Shown here piece after piece: positions 21,948-33,377 of a stretch of 64,000 bases of DNA. Position 1 is the stretch's first letter. Every line of letters begins with the position of its first letter. Origin of the DNA: Erigeron canadensis (taxonomy: Eukaryota > Streptophyta > Magnoliopsida > Asterales > Asteraceae); contig NC_057764.1 of assembly GCF_010389155.1 (NCBI RefSeq), positions 5,084,001-5,148,000 on the forward strand, read 5' to 3'. Position numbers and translations under genes: made by a program. The notes beneath the pieces were generated by a model, which ran no database searches, was not told where the DNA came from, and saw only the letters and a program-made list of their open reading frames with translations.

Positions 21948-24900
21948 ATGACTTCTGTTCCAACTCTTGTGAATCAATGTGACTTTGCTTACGTATCCAT
22001 CCCTCCTAAATTTGAGCCCAAAGATTTTGGGTCTTGGAAGGAAAGGATGCTTCTTCACATTGTTGGTGTGGAACCTTATTTGATGGCCATTCTCACCGAA
22101 GGTCCCTTTATACCCACTAATGTCCAAAGGACTCCAGGTGCTACACCTGATGCTCCTGAAATCGTGACTGACCTGGTAAAGCCAGAAGTCCAATGGACTG
22201 ATGAGGAGCGTAAGCTAGTCAATCTTGACTCAAGGCCTAAAAACATGATCATCACCACCCTCCCTACTGAGGTGATGAAACTCGTCATCAAATATCCCTC
22301 TTCTAAGGAAGTATGGGATAGACTGGTCAGCATCTATGAAGGATCTGCTGACCTCATAAAGACCAAGAAAATAGACCTAAAGCGGGCCTATGAAAACGTC
22401 TTCTCTCTTCCTGATGAAAATCTCGAGAGCACCTATACCCGTTTCAAAGGGTTGGTCAATGACATGACTAATGTTGGCATTACTCATGATAACTTTGAAG
22501 TATGCCACAAATTCATCGATTCTCTTCCTTTTAAGTGGCAAAACCTGAGACAAATCCTTCGTACCACCAAGCAGATCCAAAATTTCGACCTTGAGGAACT
22601 GTTTGGCACTCTTCAATTTGAAGAGAAGGCTTTGGCTCAAAATATTCGAGCCTCTGCTGAATCTCGAAGATATGTTGGCTCTTCTTCCTCTACCAGCACT
22701 TCTTCTTACCCTATTTCTGACCCTCTTGCTCTTATCTCTGTTGAGCCCATCAATTCCTATGATGGTGCCAGCACCTCAAATCTCCTTGATCCTATTCAAA
22801 CTCTTGTTGACGAGCTTGATGCTGATGAAAAACAAGAGATGTTTAGTGACTTCATGGAATATGCTCTTCTTGCTGGAAAGAAATATTCCAGAAAATGGAA
22901 CAACCGTAAGTCGGTTGCTCCTTACAAGCCTCCTGTTGACAAATCATAAGAAGAATGCTGGAGGTGTGGCAGAAAAAGCCATTACCAAAAAGGAGTGCAG
23001 GGTCTCCATTCCCATCCCTGCTGCTACTAAATCTAACCCTTCTAAGTCTGCTGATGAATACAAGAACAAGTACTATCAACTAAAGGCTAAGAATGGCTGA
23101 AGCTGAGGAGGCCAGAGCACCAGCCAAAGGGCTGGTCGCTGAAGAACATGATTGGGCTAACCCTGATGAGTCACATGATGAAGATTATGTAGACACTATG
23201 TGCCTGATGGCACTCGCTGATGGTGAGGCGCTGACAAAAGATCAAGTCTCATGTCAGTGGGTTAATGTCACTGTCAAAAAGGTACATTCTCTTCTCTCCT
23301 CTTCAGAAGATGATAAGACCAAAATTATTGAGTCTTTATCATGTGATCTTTAGTATGTAGAAACTTTACGTGCTGAACTTCAATCTAAACTTAACTCTGC
23401 TGGCAATGAGTTAAGTGATAAAAATGAAAAACTCTTGAAATTGAAAAATGTTCATGTAGAACTTCAATCTCATGAGTTAATGACTCAAAAACTTCAACTT
23501 GAAAAAGAAAAACTCAAGGCTGAAGTTTCTAATCTGGAGAAGATTGTGACCTCTTGGTCAAAAGCTTCCAGGTTTCATCATCAATGCCTAAGTGAACAAG
23601 TCTCTGCTCAGGTTCAAGCAGTGATTGGTGGCAACTTTGACACTGCTGTTTCACTTGCTGACCTGTTTCACGATGATGTTAAACCTGAAATTTCTATTCC
23701 TCCTTCCTCTTCTATCTCTCATGAAGAGATGAAAAAGTAATACTTTGTCAAAGGACAAAGTGATTACCACTCTGAAATGGATGCTGGTGCTACCCCTTCT
23801 TCTTCCACCAACGAATCCTCTACCTCTAATGAGGTAAAAGGTGCTAATTCTTCTAATAACACTAATGCTTTTACTTCTTAGTAGCTTCCCAACAAATCTA
23901 CTGAACCCTTTAAGAGAAGCAAGGTTGTTGTGTCCTATGACTACAACACTCCTTTGAGAGTGAATTCAGCCAGTCAGCAACCCACATGTGCTCCATTAAC
24001 TTCATCTCAACAAGAGCCTGCTCATGTTAGTCATAAGGATGACCAACATGACCGTCTAATGAAAAGACGTGTCAGGTTCGCTGATGATAGACGTCAGCAA
24101 GTACTTCCCTCAAGGGATTTACCTGCTGATGGAATATCTAATCATCAGATCCCTCCTCAAAACTTGTCTATGTCAACTAGGTCCACTCCTAGGTTTAACA
24201 CTTCTCAAAGAGGAAGGTTCCTTTCTCAAAACAGGTCTACTACTCCTCAGCGAGGACATTTGCCATATCAGCAAGTGAGACCTGTTACGCCTCAAAGAGG
24301 ACACTTGCCACATCAGCAAGTGAGACCCACAACCCCACAGAGAGGACAAATGCCTAATCAGCATTCTCAATCCTCCATGTCAAACAGAGAGTATCTGCCT
24401 CATAGGCAAATGAGGTCAGCAACTCCCAATCATCAATCTAGGCTAATTACTCCTAGAAGAATACCTCAATCTCAACAAGGTCCCTCCTCTTCTTCCTACC
24501 CTGCTGGAAGACAAGCATGGATAACCATTCAAGGATCACAAAATCTTTATGATCACAATGATCAATCCATTCTTGGTCATGTTCCCCAGATGCCTCCTTC
24601 TAGACTTAAACAAAGGAACAAATCAAAGTCTAAGCAAAAAGGCAAGGCATCTTCCTCTAATCCTTAGATCAATGAGCTTACTCAGTGAGTCAATGATCTA
24701 TCATCTCAGCTGAGAGACTTTCTCATTCTGAACCAAAAAGGCACTTCCTCTGTTAAAAAATGTTATCTATGTAGCAGCAGAGGACATGTTGCCTCTGAAT
24801 GTGAAAGTGTAAGCTCAAGGAATGCTCCAGAGGTTGTTACACAACCAAATTCGTCTATGTCTGCTGGAGCATCTTCCTCGTCAACTAGGGTCAGTGAAAA

Positions 24901-25279
24901 TCCTTCTCCTGAACCTAGATCCAGTGAACCCTCTTCGGTCACTGAACCAAATGTTGCTGAGTATATCTCTTCCCAGCACATTGAAATTCCTCATTCCCAA
25001 AGGGTCATTTCCAATGCATGGGGACATCCAGCTATGCTGATTGAATACAGTGCTCCTGGCGTAGTCAACAACTGTGTATATCTTCAAAGTAATGAGACTA
25101 ACATCATGCCCTTTGAAGAAAATGATCCCACCTTTGGAAATGTCAATGTGGGTAACTTTCCCACTCTTAAGGATGCTCTCTCAACAGAGCCAACAACTAC
25201 CTCTAATGAACCTACCCTTAACCCTGCTAACAGGGCCATTGATGATTTCCAAAGTGAACTTGCCTATATCCTTCTATAA
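21948..25279 (+). pseudogene. E2 gag, long form, broken
   Basis: ATG at 21948 (MTSVPTLVNQCDFAYVS). The first 333 codons are open, giving the best-preserved N-terminal Gag domain in the window. Then TAA at 22947 (a Gln codon elsewhere), a frameshift within the first zinc knuckle (near 22970-23000) and TAG at 23351. The coiled coil (23435-23740), TPQRG repeats (about 24180-24360) and second knuckle CYLCSSRGHVASEC (24761-24802) remain recognisable, with further stops at 23737, 23879, 24665 and 24686. The terminal stop at 25277-25279 lies 11 nt before the position matching E1's acceptor. Confidence 0.85.
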
Positions 25280-25290
25280 TATCCATACTG
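23282..25290 (+). other. E2 copy of the putative intron, acceptor lost
   Basis: The donor AAAAAG|GTACAT is intact at 23282. The position matching E1's CATGCAG|GG reads CATACTG|GG, so the AG is gone and the pyrimidine tract is weaker. Length 2,009 nt. This copy could not be spliced at that site. Confidence 0.65.
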
Positions 25291-26581
25291 GGATCGCTGG
25301 GAAAAGGAGTGTGGTATTTGGACAGCGACTGTTCAAAACACATGACTGGCTCTAAGTCCCTGCTGGATAACTATACAGAGGCACCTGATCCTACTGTAGT
25401 GTTTGGTGATAACTCCACTAGACAAACTGAAGGGTATAGTATGGTCTTCTTTCTAATGGTCTTATCAAAATTTCCAAAGTTTCTTATGTAAATGGATTAA
25501 AACATAATCTCATAAGCATCAGTCAACTTTGTGATGTTGACTACAAAGTGATTATTGATAAGCATCAAGGCACTGTTGTAAATATTAACAAGGAAGTCGT
25601 CTTGGTAGCACAAAAAAAAAGAGATGTATATCTTGTAGACTTCACTCCTATCAAAACTGATAGTGAGATTTGCTTCTTTGCAAAGTCAGCATCTAAATTA
25701 AATTGGTTATGGCACAAGCATATGTCGCATGTGAATTTCAAAACCATTAACTCACTGGCCAAAAAGAACTTTATTCGTGGCCTTCCTCCTCTCTCTTTTG
25801 AAAAAGATAGACTCTGTGGTGCTTGTGAAAAAGGTAAAAGCCATAGAGCTACTTTCAAAACAAGCCAACTCTATTAAGGGCTGTTTTCATCTTCTTTCAT
25901 ATGGACCTTTTTGGTCCAGTAAATGTCCAAAGTCTAAAGGGTAGCAAATACACTTTAGTTATCGTGGATGAATATTCACGATATACTTGGACTATCTTTC
26001 TTCATTCCAAGAGTGATGCTGCTGATGAAATAACTAAATTTATCAAGAAAATGGAAAATCTCAACAGCATACGGGTTAAAGAACTTAGAAGTGACCATGG
26101 CACTGAGTTTAGAAACCACACTCTTGAATCTTTTTGTGTTGATCAAGGGATCTCACAAAACTTCTCTTCTACTAGAACCCCTGAGCAAAATGGTGTTGCT
26201 AAAAGGAGAAACAGAACTCTTATTGAGGCAGCACGTACCATGCTCATCGAGTCTTCTCTGCCCAGCAGGTTTTGGGCAGAAGCTGTCAGCACTGCCTCCC
26301 ACACTCAAAATCGTTATCTTATTGTCAAAAGACATGACAAGACAGCATATGAAATTTTGAGAGGCAAGAAACCTCAAATCAAATACTTCCATGTATTTGG
26401 TTGTCCTGTCTTCATTCTTAATAACAAGGATCATCTTGGAAATTTGATCCTAAAGCTGATGATAGTTATTTTGTTGGATATTCTGCCATCAGCAAAGCTT
26501 TCAGAGTATTTAATACTTGTCTTCAAAAAGTGGATGAGTCCATTCATGTCACTTTTGATGAAATCTCATCAGCTCTTAAAG
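25291..26581 (+). pseudogene. E2 pol, 5' part: protease and integrase
   Basis: The protease motif reads LDSDCSKHMTG (the Gly of the DSG triad is Asp). A frameshift follows near 25440, then the GAG-pre-integrase domain ([18 protein letters not shown]), another frameshift near 25870, and the integrase core 25901-26450 ([32 protein letters not shown]). A 1-nt loss near 26440 breaks the C-terminal part. The solo LTR then interrupts it. Confidence 0.85.
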
Positions 26582-29112
26582 TGTAATACCCCAACAAGGC
26601 AGAAACTTGGGGCATTAGTAGAAAAGCTCAACGTGACATGGAAATTAAGTAGAGGTGCTAAATGCATTCAGGGATTGAGTAATCTATACATAATTCAAGT
26701 ACAATTACAAGTTACGGATCAAATAATGCACAAGGAGCACAACACCATCAATAGTTTACAAAAGAGATAGTCCAAATGATGGCTAACGATCCTAGGCATA
26801 ACCCATAAACGGGTGCAATGAATCACAGATCCACAAAGTCCAAGCTCAATCCAGTCACATGCAATTCAATCATCCATCACGTCTTTGAATCACTTGATTA
26901 CCTGAAAAGCGTACTAAAAAGCGTCAACATAAAGTTGGTGAGTTCGTAGGTTTTGACTATAAGAAACAAGTGTCGGTATAATAACCGTTTAACCTTGATA
27001 TGAACATAATTAGATCATTAAATGATCATAAAACCTTGAAACCTTGATTTGGATCGATAAACGATCACACAACCTTAAAACCTTGATTGGGTCATTAAAT
27101 GATCTCATAATTGGGATCGTTAAACGATCACCAAGCCTTGAAACCTTGATTGGATCATTTAATGAACCCCATAACCTTGATACAAACATATACAATCACA
27201 CAACCTTGATTCACAATTCAAACGAACACATAACCTTGATACACTAGCCAAACAATCATATAACCTTGATTCATGATTCAAACGAGCATATAACCTTGAT
27301 AAACTAGCCAAACAACCACACAACCTTGATTACATACATAAAGGAACATATAACAATCAAACTAAACTATGAACATGATGTACACTTTTCACCCCAAAAT
27401 CATGTAAAGAAAGGGGCTATGAACTCACCTTGGTTTCCAAGCAACAATAACGAGTTAACAAAGGGTTATTAACGCTCACCAACCGCTACGAGTCCACAAC
27501 CTATGAATGTATATCATAATATCATCAAAGTGAACTCTATAACCCTAAACAAGTTGATTTAGTAAGCTTAAACCGAGTCACAAACCCACAAACGCTTAAA
27601 CAACTTTTCCGAGTAAGAACAAGACACTTTGACAAGACATTTTTAGAAATGGAAATGGATTTACTTCAAAAGGATTATACCATGAGAAAGTAGACTCTCC
27701 CACGATTTCAACGATAGGTCATACGTCCAAAATGTACTTACGGATCAAAAGATATATGTATATAGTTTGAGTTAAAATCTCAAGTTTGGTTCCAAAACTG
27801 ACTCACGACTTTGAACGAATGGTTTGTCTTGTGTAGAGCACCAATAAGGTCATAAGAGGACATTTCGGAAAGGTTGGGACGATCCTAGGATAACTAAAGT
27901 CGAGCTAGGAAATGTTTCAATAAATAAAGGCACCAACTGCGCCGCAGTAACAGACTGCGCAGCAGTGTTTCTTCACTGCGCCGCAGTCAAGGATCCTGCC
28001 CAGCCACTGCGCCGCAGCCTAGAATTACTGCCCAGCAAGCCCAGGTCTGCACCTGGTCGACCAGCAGCCCCCAAATGAGCCAAACACTACCCCAAGACCT
28101 TCAAAACCGACCCATGAACCCCCAAAACTAACACTTAACCTCAAATTCGACTTTGTGAAGCTCAAACACACATAAATGGACGTGGGTAAACAATTCCCAA
28201 CCCGCAATTTCATTCCATAACATCAATTAGATGTTGATTTTTGGCCAAGACTTCACCAAGAACACTAAAACCCTAAATCGACCTAAAACCAATTTTTGAA
28301 GGGAAAAAGACTCACTTAAGGTATACACAAGTATTCTTAGACATGGTTGGGCATAACCCACTTCATCATTTCGACCCATTATCAAATTAACAAGAAAAAT
28401 TCGTTTTTGACCCATTTAGCAACAAGAACCCTAATTCGACTTTTGGCTCAATTCATGACCCGGAAACACTTGAATATGATTAGAAACATGATTATAAACA
28501 TGTAATGGTGAATATGAGATAGTTTTAACTTACCAAATCTTCCACCAAAGTGTCAAACCCGAAAATGACCCGAATAGGGAGTTTCCTTGCACTTACAAAC
28601 CCAAATTTTTAATATAAAGAAGAGATGATGATATTAATGAAAAGCCCTAACAAAGTCTTGCTTGAAACATTTAATTTGATGTATTAAATTTAGAGAGAGA
28701 GTGAGAAGTAAGAAAAGTCTTTCATTTAAGAGTGTGAAAGAGAAAGAGAAATGTAAGAAATGAATGGATGGTTGGGAGGATAGCAAGACTTGGGGTGGGG
28801 ATAGGGTTGGGTAGATGGGCATGGGTTTGGGTTAGGGTTAACCCATGGATAGTTCATTTACTTAATCAATCTAGTTACACCACAAGTTAGCAATCGACCA
28901 TTACATTAACGACCATTCAATCTCATAAAACACCTTGAATATCATGCAAACACAACTTGACTAAAAACGATCATATATATATAATTGCATATTCACCTTG
29001 AACACAATAAAATAATAGCCAAACTCGATCATATATAGAGTAAAGGATCATCATTAATCAAATGTACACAAAACTAACGGGTCAACAAAAGTCAAATTTC
29101 TCGAATGTTACA
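26582..29112 (-). mobile_element. 2.5-kb solo LTR inserted in E2, gypsy-like
   Basis: Plus-strand ends are TGTAATACCCC...GAATGTTACA, and perfect TAAAG duplications flank it (26577-26581 and 29113-29117). Removing it joins E2 pol exactly as in E1 (CTCTTAAAGATATCC). On the minus strand it starts TGTAACATTCGAG. Motifs such as GAACTCACC followed by long AT-rich sequence recall Tekay/Del-type LTRs, but no coding domain is present, so the class is tentative. A short array of CCTTGAT...AAACGATC-type words lies at 27000-27330. Confidence 0.85.
27936..28018. repeat. ACTGCGCCGCAGT palindrome cluster
   Basis: Four copies of ACTGCGCCGCAGT or close variants lie within 83 bp (about 27936, 27953, 27975 and 28005). 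They are the reverse complement of the palindrome in the 794-2791 solo LTR, which supports kinship of the two LTRs. Confidence 0.8.
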
Positions 29113-29117
29113 TAAAG

Positions 29118-30388
29118 ATATCCAATCCTCCTCTACTGAAGTTATATTCAATGAGCTCACTGATCCTCCTATCGAGGATACTGACTCATTTGTTGATGCC
29201 TCTTGCTCACTACCTCCTGTCAATTAGCAACCTACAAAGGAAAGCTCAGCTGAAGCTGAACTTGAGCAAGTTGCTGCTCATATCTACACGATTGAGCCAG
29301 TTGAGCCTATTTTGAGATCAATCCATGCTGCATCAGCCAAACCTAGATCTCTGGCTGATGATGTGCAAATTGATGACTCTGCTGAAGAAGAGTTTCATAG
29401 TGCTTCAGCTAATGATGAAGATTTGGAGTCTGCTGATGACCCCAACACAACAAATGACTCGAACCAGTCAAATGGCTCCACTGATCAAAGTCCTATTGAA
29501 CCAACACTAACTATAGATCTCTCTTCCTATAATTCTCCTGCTGATCCAATTCCCCAATCTTCCGCTGCCCCTCTACTTGGTTCATCAAGTGTTCCAGCAC
29601 TTAAATGGACATCTAGTCATCCTACTCATCAAGTAATTGGTGATCCTCATTATGGTATTATGACTCGATCAACGACTAGAAATTCATGTCTCTATGTCAG
29701 TTTCTTGTCAATGATCACTCCAAAAAATATTGGAGAGGTTATAGTTGACCTATCTTGGGTTGCTGCCATGCAAGAAGAACTAACTCAATTCCAAAGACAG
29801 CATGTCTGGTTTTTGGTTCCTTTACCTCCTGGCAAAGAACCCATTGGAACTAAATGGGTTTATAGAAATAAAATGGACGAAGATGGTGTTGTTATTCGTA
29901 ACAAGGCTAGGCTGGTTGCACAAGGTTACCTTTAGGAAGAAGGTGTTGATTATGATGAAACCTTTGCTCTAGTGGCTAGACTTGAAGCTATAAGATTATT
30001 CTTGGCACATGCTGCTTATCGAAACTTCACCGTATATCAAATGGATGTAAAGAGTGCTTTCCTAAATGGAAAACTCGAAGAAGAAGTTTACGTGGAGCAG
30101 CCACCTGGTTTTGAAGATCCAGCCAAGCCACACCATGTCTATCGTCTGTATAAGGCCCTATATGGTCTTAAACAAGCTCTCAGAGCTTGGTATGACACTC
30201 TTTCTGAATTCTTTCTTTCCAATGAGTTTCAGCGATGATCCATTGACAACACCCTCTTTATATATAGAAAGGGTGTCCATGTCCTATATGTCCAAATCTA
30301 TGTAGATGACATTATCTTTGGATCCTCCAGCAAGAAACTCTGTAAGAAGTTTAGCTCACTGATATCCTCTCACTTTGAGATGAGCATA
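29118..30388 (+). pseudogene. E2 pol, 3' part: linker and truncated RT
   Basis: Continues from 26581. It covers the integrase-RT linker and RT up to the palm ([33 protein letters not shown] near 30299-30320). Stops at 29225 (TAG), 29933 (CAA to TAG) and 30236 (GGA to TGA). It ends at 30388 within ...HFEMSI, where intact copies continue to the RNase H domain. Confidence 0.85.
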
Positions 30389-30780
30389 TGATTTTGTGAA
30401 AGGAAAATTTTGTAAAAACATATATGCTTGGGGTAGTAGGTTCTGGCTTTTTGATAGTGATGTTGAAAGTCTCTTTTCACCAACAAGAGGATACAACCAA
30501 CACAAAACAAATCCCAGAAACAAAAAATGTAGGGTCGAACGCTAGTGAAGCTGCTCTTCCAGAAAACTTAAACCCCATTTGCCATCGTTTTTGCAACAAA
30601 ACCTTAAGGTTTGTTAAGATTTTGAATGATAAAAAGGCAAGCTTAAGAAAGAAAGAACGCGAGGATAAAAAAAGCCAAAGTACAAAATAGGAGAAAAAAG
30701 GTGAAGAATCCAAAAAGTACATCTTAGTTATGGAGGAAGACGACTTCTCCAAACATGATGTTTCTCGAATCTTCTTCAAA
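30389..30780 (+). pseudogene. F-box gene fragment (C-terminal part), copy A
   Basis: Starts exactly where E2 is cut. It aligns with 50930-51260 of the F-box gene at 49452: first ATGATT..., then a stretch ending GTTGAAAGTCTCTTTTCACCAA, then KILNDKKASLRKK versus KILNDRKASVRKK, and a Lys-rich tail. It has frameshifts and no F-box domain. It is a relic of a tandemly duplicated locus. Confidence 0.75.
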
Positions 30781-31674
30781 GTTTGCTACCGCGGAAGGAC
30801 TTTGCATGGCTGGAAACGTAACTCCGAGATGGTGCTACATTGCATTTGGGTGCTTTGTATTTGTGCAGTTCTGCCTTTCTTTTCCCTTCTGAACAGTTTT
30901 TTTTTTTGTAAGTGTCATGAATGTTGAGCGGTTTAATTCACATGATCCATGAATGAATTTTTTTCCAAACAAGGCATTTTTCTCGTATGATTTTGCAAAA
31001 TCAGTTTTCTAGAGAGTTTTATTGGAAAATTGGTACACCCAACCGACACTAGAAGTGCCGGCTTCATCCAAATCACTACAACAAATTGACATTGCATGTA
31101 TAGATAATACTTGATCATTCAAAACTGATTATACCATTTCCGGTTCATAAGTAAATGATTCGAGATAATACTTAATCCTTTAGAGATAGTACTTAACCCT
31201 CGGTCGGTTCATAACTAGTAAATGATTCGAGAATTGCCATCTCTGGGCCTCACATACGCAGGTAAATTCATGAAGATCTCACTATCTTACCTTTTAATGT
31301 CCTCTAAGTTGCAGCATATCCTGTTTTTTTTGTCAGGTACATACTCGAATTAATATATTTACTTACATACTTGTGCTCATAATTACATTAGTCCTATAGA
31401 CCAAATGGAATAATGTTTATCTGAAAGAAATGTGCAACCTCAATTTCAATCGTCATTGATGATTTATAGCGTAATCCAAATACTTGATAAATTCCACTGT
31501 TTAAATATGTATGTAACTGAACTAAGAGGACCACTACACTACCATTTGACATCAGGGGAACCTTTCGATTTTTAGATTCTCTGATCTGAGGTCGTTGGAA
31601 ATAAAACCGAGATCATGACTACTTACGATATTTGACGAATAGCTAAAAGAACCAAATGAAAGGTAAGTTACAAT
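30781..31674. repeat. F-box 3' flank, copy A
   Basis: Non-coding sequence homologous to 51430-52890. Matching islands: GGTAACTCC...GGTGCTACAT (30820), TTTGTGCAGTTCTGCC (30865), ATACTTGTGCTCATAATTACATTAG (near 31366), and the GAACCTTTCGATTTTTAGATT...GAGATCATG stretch (31558-31615). It continues after E4 at 45957. Confidence 0.7.
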
Positions 31675-32390
31675 TGTTGGCATATGATCATATTATTATA
31701 AGTCGCATGTCCGAGAATAATTTAAGCCTACGGGGTCACACGAAATGACACGGTAACTCGATAATAACAATTGATATATTAAAGTAATATATTAATTAGT
31801 TTGATCACGAAATAATTAATTAAACATAGTTAAAGGATTAATTATATTTAATTGATTAAAAAGGAGGATTAAAATGTGAAAATTGGAAAGTGGGCTTGGA
31901 CCTTGGTCCATGTATGGGGGACGGCTCATCAAGGCTTTCCATAGCCTTGATGTTGCTTAGTTTCCAAGTTATGTTTAACCTAAAATTACCCTATAAATAC
32001 AAGGGCTAATTCCTAGGTTTTTCATTCATTCAATTCACAAACAATTCTCCTCTCTCCCTCTTCCTTTGGTTCGGCCGAAACTCTCCACCTCAAAGGGGTT
32101 TTTGGTTTTCAACTTTAGTTTAGGGTTTTAAACAAAGGGTTGTTTAGGTTCGTGATCGGGGTACTAGCATACATTATTCGGGGTGTCTAGTGTGCGATCG
32201 TGGAGGGGTTTTGCTTTAAACCCTAAGCATTAATAATAATCTTATTATTATTATTTCAATTGGATCTTTGCATATAAGGTGCACGTCTCAATTCTCTCTT
32301 TGTTAATTAATGTGATTGCATATATGTTTCGATTTCTTCCGTTGCGCTTATTCGTGATCTTGTATGTTTATATGTTCATATATTCTAACA
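31675..32390 (+). repeat. E4 5' LTR
   Basis: TGTTGGCATATG...ATATTCTAACA. A perfect 10-bp inverted repeat, CATCAAGGCT/AGCCTTGATG with a 6-nt loop (31927-31952), sits about 40 bp before the TATA-like CTATAAATAC (near 31991). Confidence 0.92.
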
Positions 32391-32586
32391 GCGGTATCAC
32401 GAGCCACATATGTGATCTATTAATTACAAAGATCAAAACTTGAAGGGGGGTTTAAGGGTTGGTTGAATTTTAATTAATTAATTAAAGTGGTTTTCTTATT
32501 TTAATTAATTATTAATTTCGATTTTAATTAAATAAAAATTAGGGTTTTGTTTAATTAAAAGTTTTAACCTTGTTCAATGGAGATTG

Positions 32587-33241
32587 TGATGGTCCACGAT
32601 TGCACAACTTATGTTTAATTTAGAATACAAGACATAAAATAAGCAAGAAAGTAAACAACAAGAACAATGTTAAGTTCAATTGCAATACATCAATACAAGG
32701 ATAATCATATGTATCATTGATTAAACGATGAATACATGGTTGATCTTACACTTGACTTACAAGAATACAAAAGAACACAGATAATTGCTTAGTCTAGGAA
32801 GATAAGAAAAACATAAGCAATTACACACTTTTAGAAGGTTAGACGCACTTGAAACAATGAGGCTGTGATGCTTTATATAGGGGAAGACTTGAGTCAACAC
32901 AGCCTGCTTTGATTGTGACTTTATGGTGGTTGTCGACTTCCAATTGGCTCATGGTACTTGAATCATGTGCCTATTGTCTTCTATACCAAATCGGGTAAGA
33001 GAGAGAGAGAACCCTTGCTTTGGTCCCAACATGTACATTTACCATTCAGGGCAAATTACAGTTAGTTAACCACCATGTGGCCTTTTTGTCTTTGTCTAGT
33101 TTGAAAATTTCCCGCCAAGACAAGCTAGCTCAGCATGCATCCCGCTGAAGATGTCTCTTCGTCTGCTGACAAATTGTTAGGAGACTTGCTGACGACATGT
33201 TTCAATTTTCAAGTCTCCTTCAGCGAATTCCAGACTTAACA
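32587..33241 (-). repeat. E3 3' LTR (left on the plus strand)
   Basis: Plus-strand ends are TGATGGTCCACG...CAGACTTAACA. The TATA box (CTATATAAAG on the minus strand) lies near 32871-32880, within GGCTGTG/CACAGCC arms. Confidence 0.95.
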
Positions 33242-33377
33242 ATCTCCCCCTATTAGCTGAGGAGACTTGTTGGATGACAATTATTTTTAGACATATAAGT
33301 GAATATGAGCTGAAGACGTCTTTTTATATCATGGAGTGAATTATAAGTTGAGCATAAAGCTTTTACAAAATAGACAT

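Larger units (their letters stand above)
21193..30388 (+). mobile_element. E2: Sirevirus-like copia, 3'-truncated and interrupted
   Basis: Same family as E1/E3: 5' LTR, primer site, gag with the intron-like segment retained, protease, integrase and RT. It is split by a solo LTR at 26582-29112 and ends abruptly inside RT at 30388 (...SSHFEMSI). RNase H, the tandem repeats, the third ORF and the 3' LTR are missing. The next base starts an F-box gene fragment. Because the 3' end is lost, the GATTG before the LTR cannot be confirmed as a target duplication. Confidence 0.9.
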
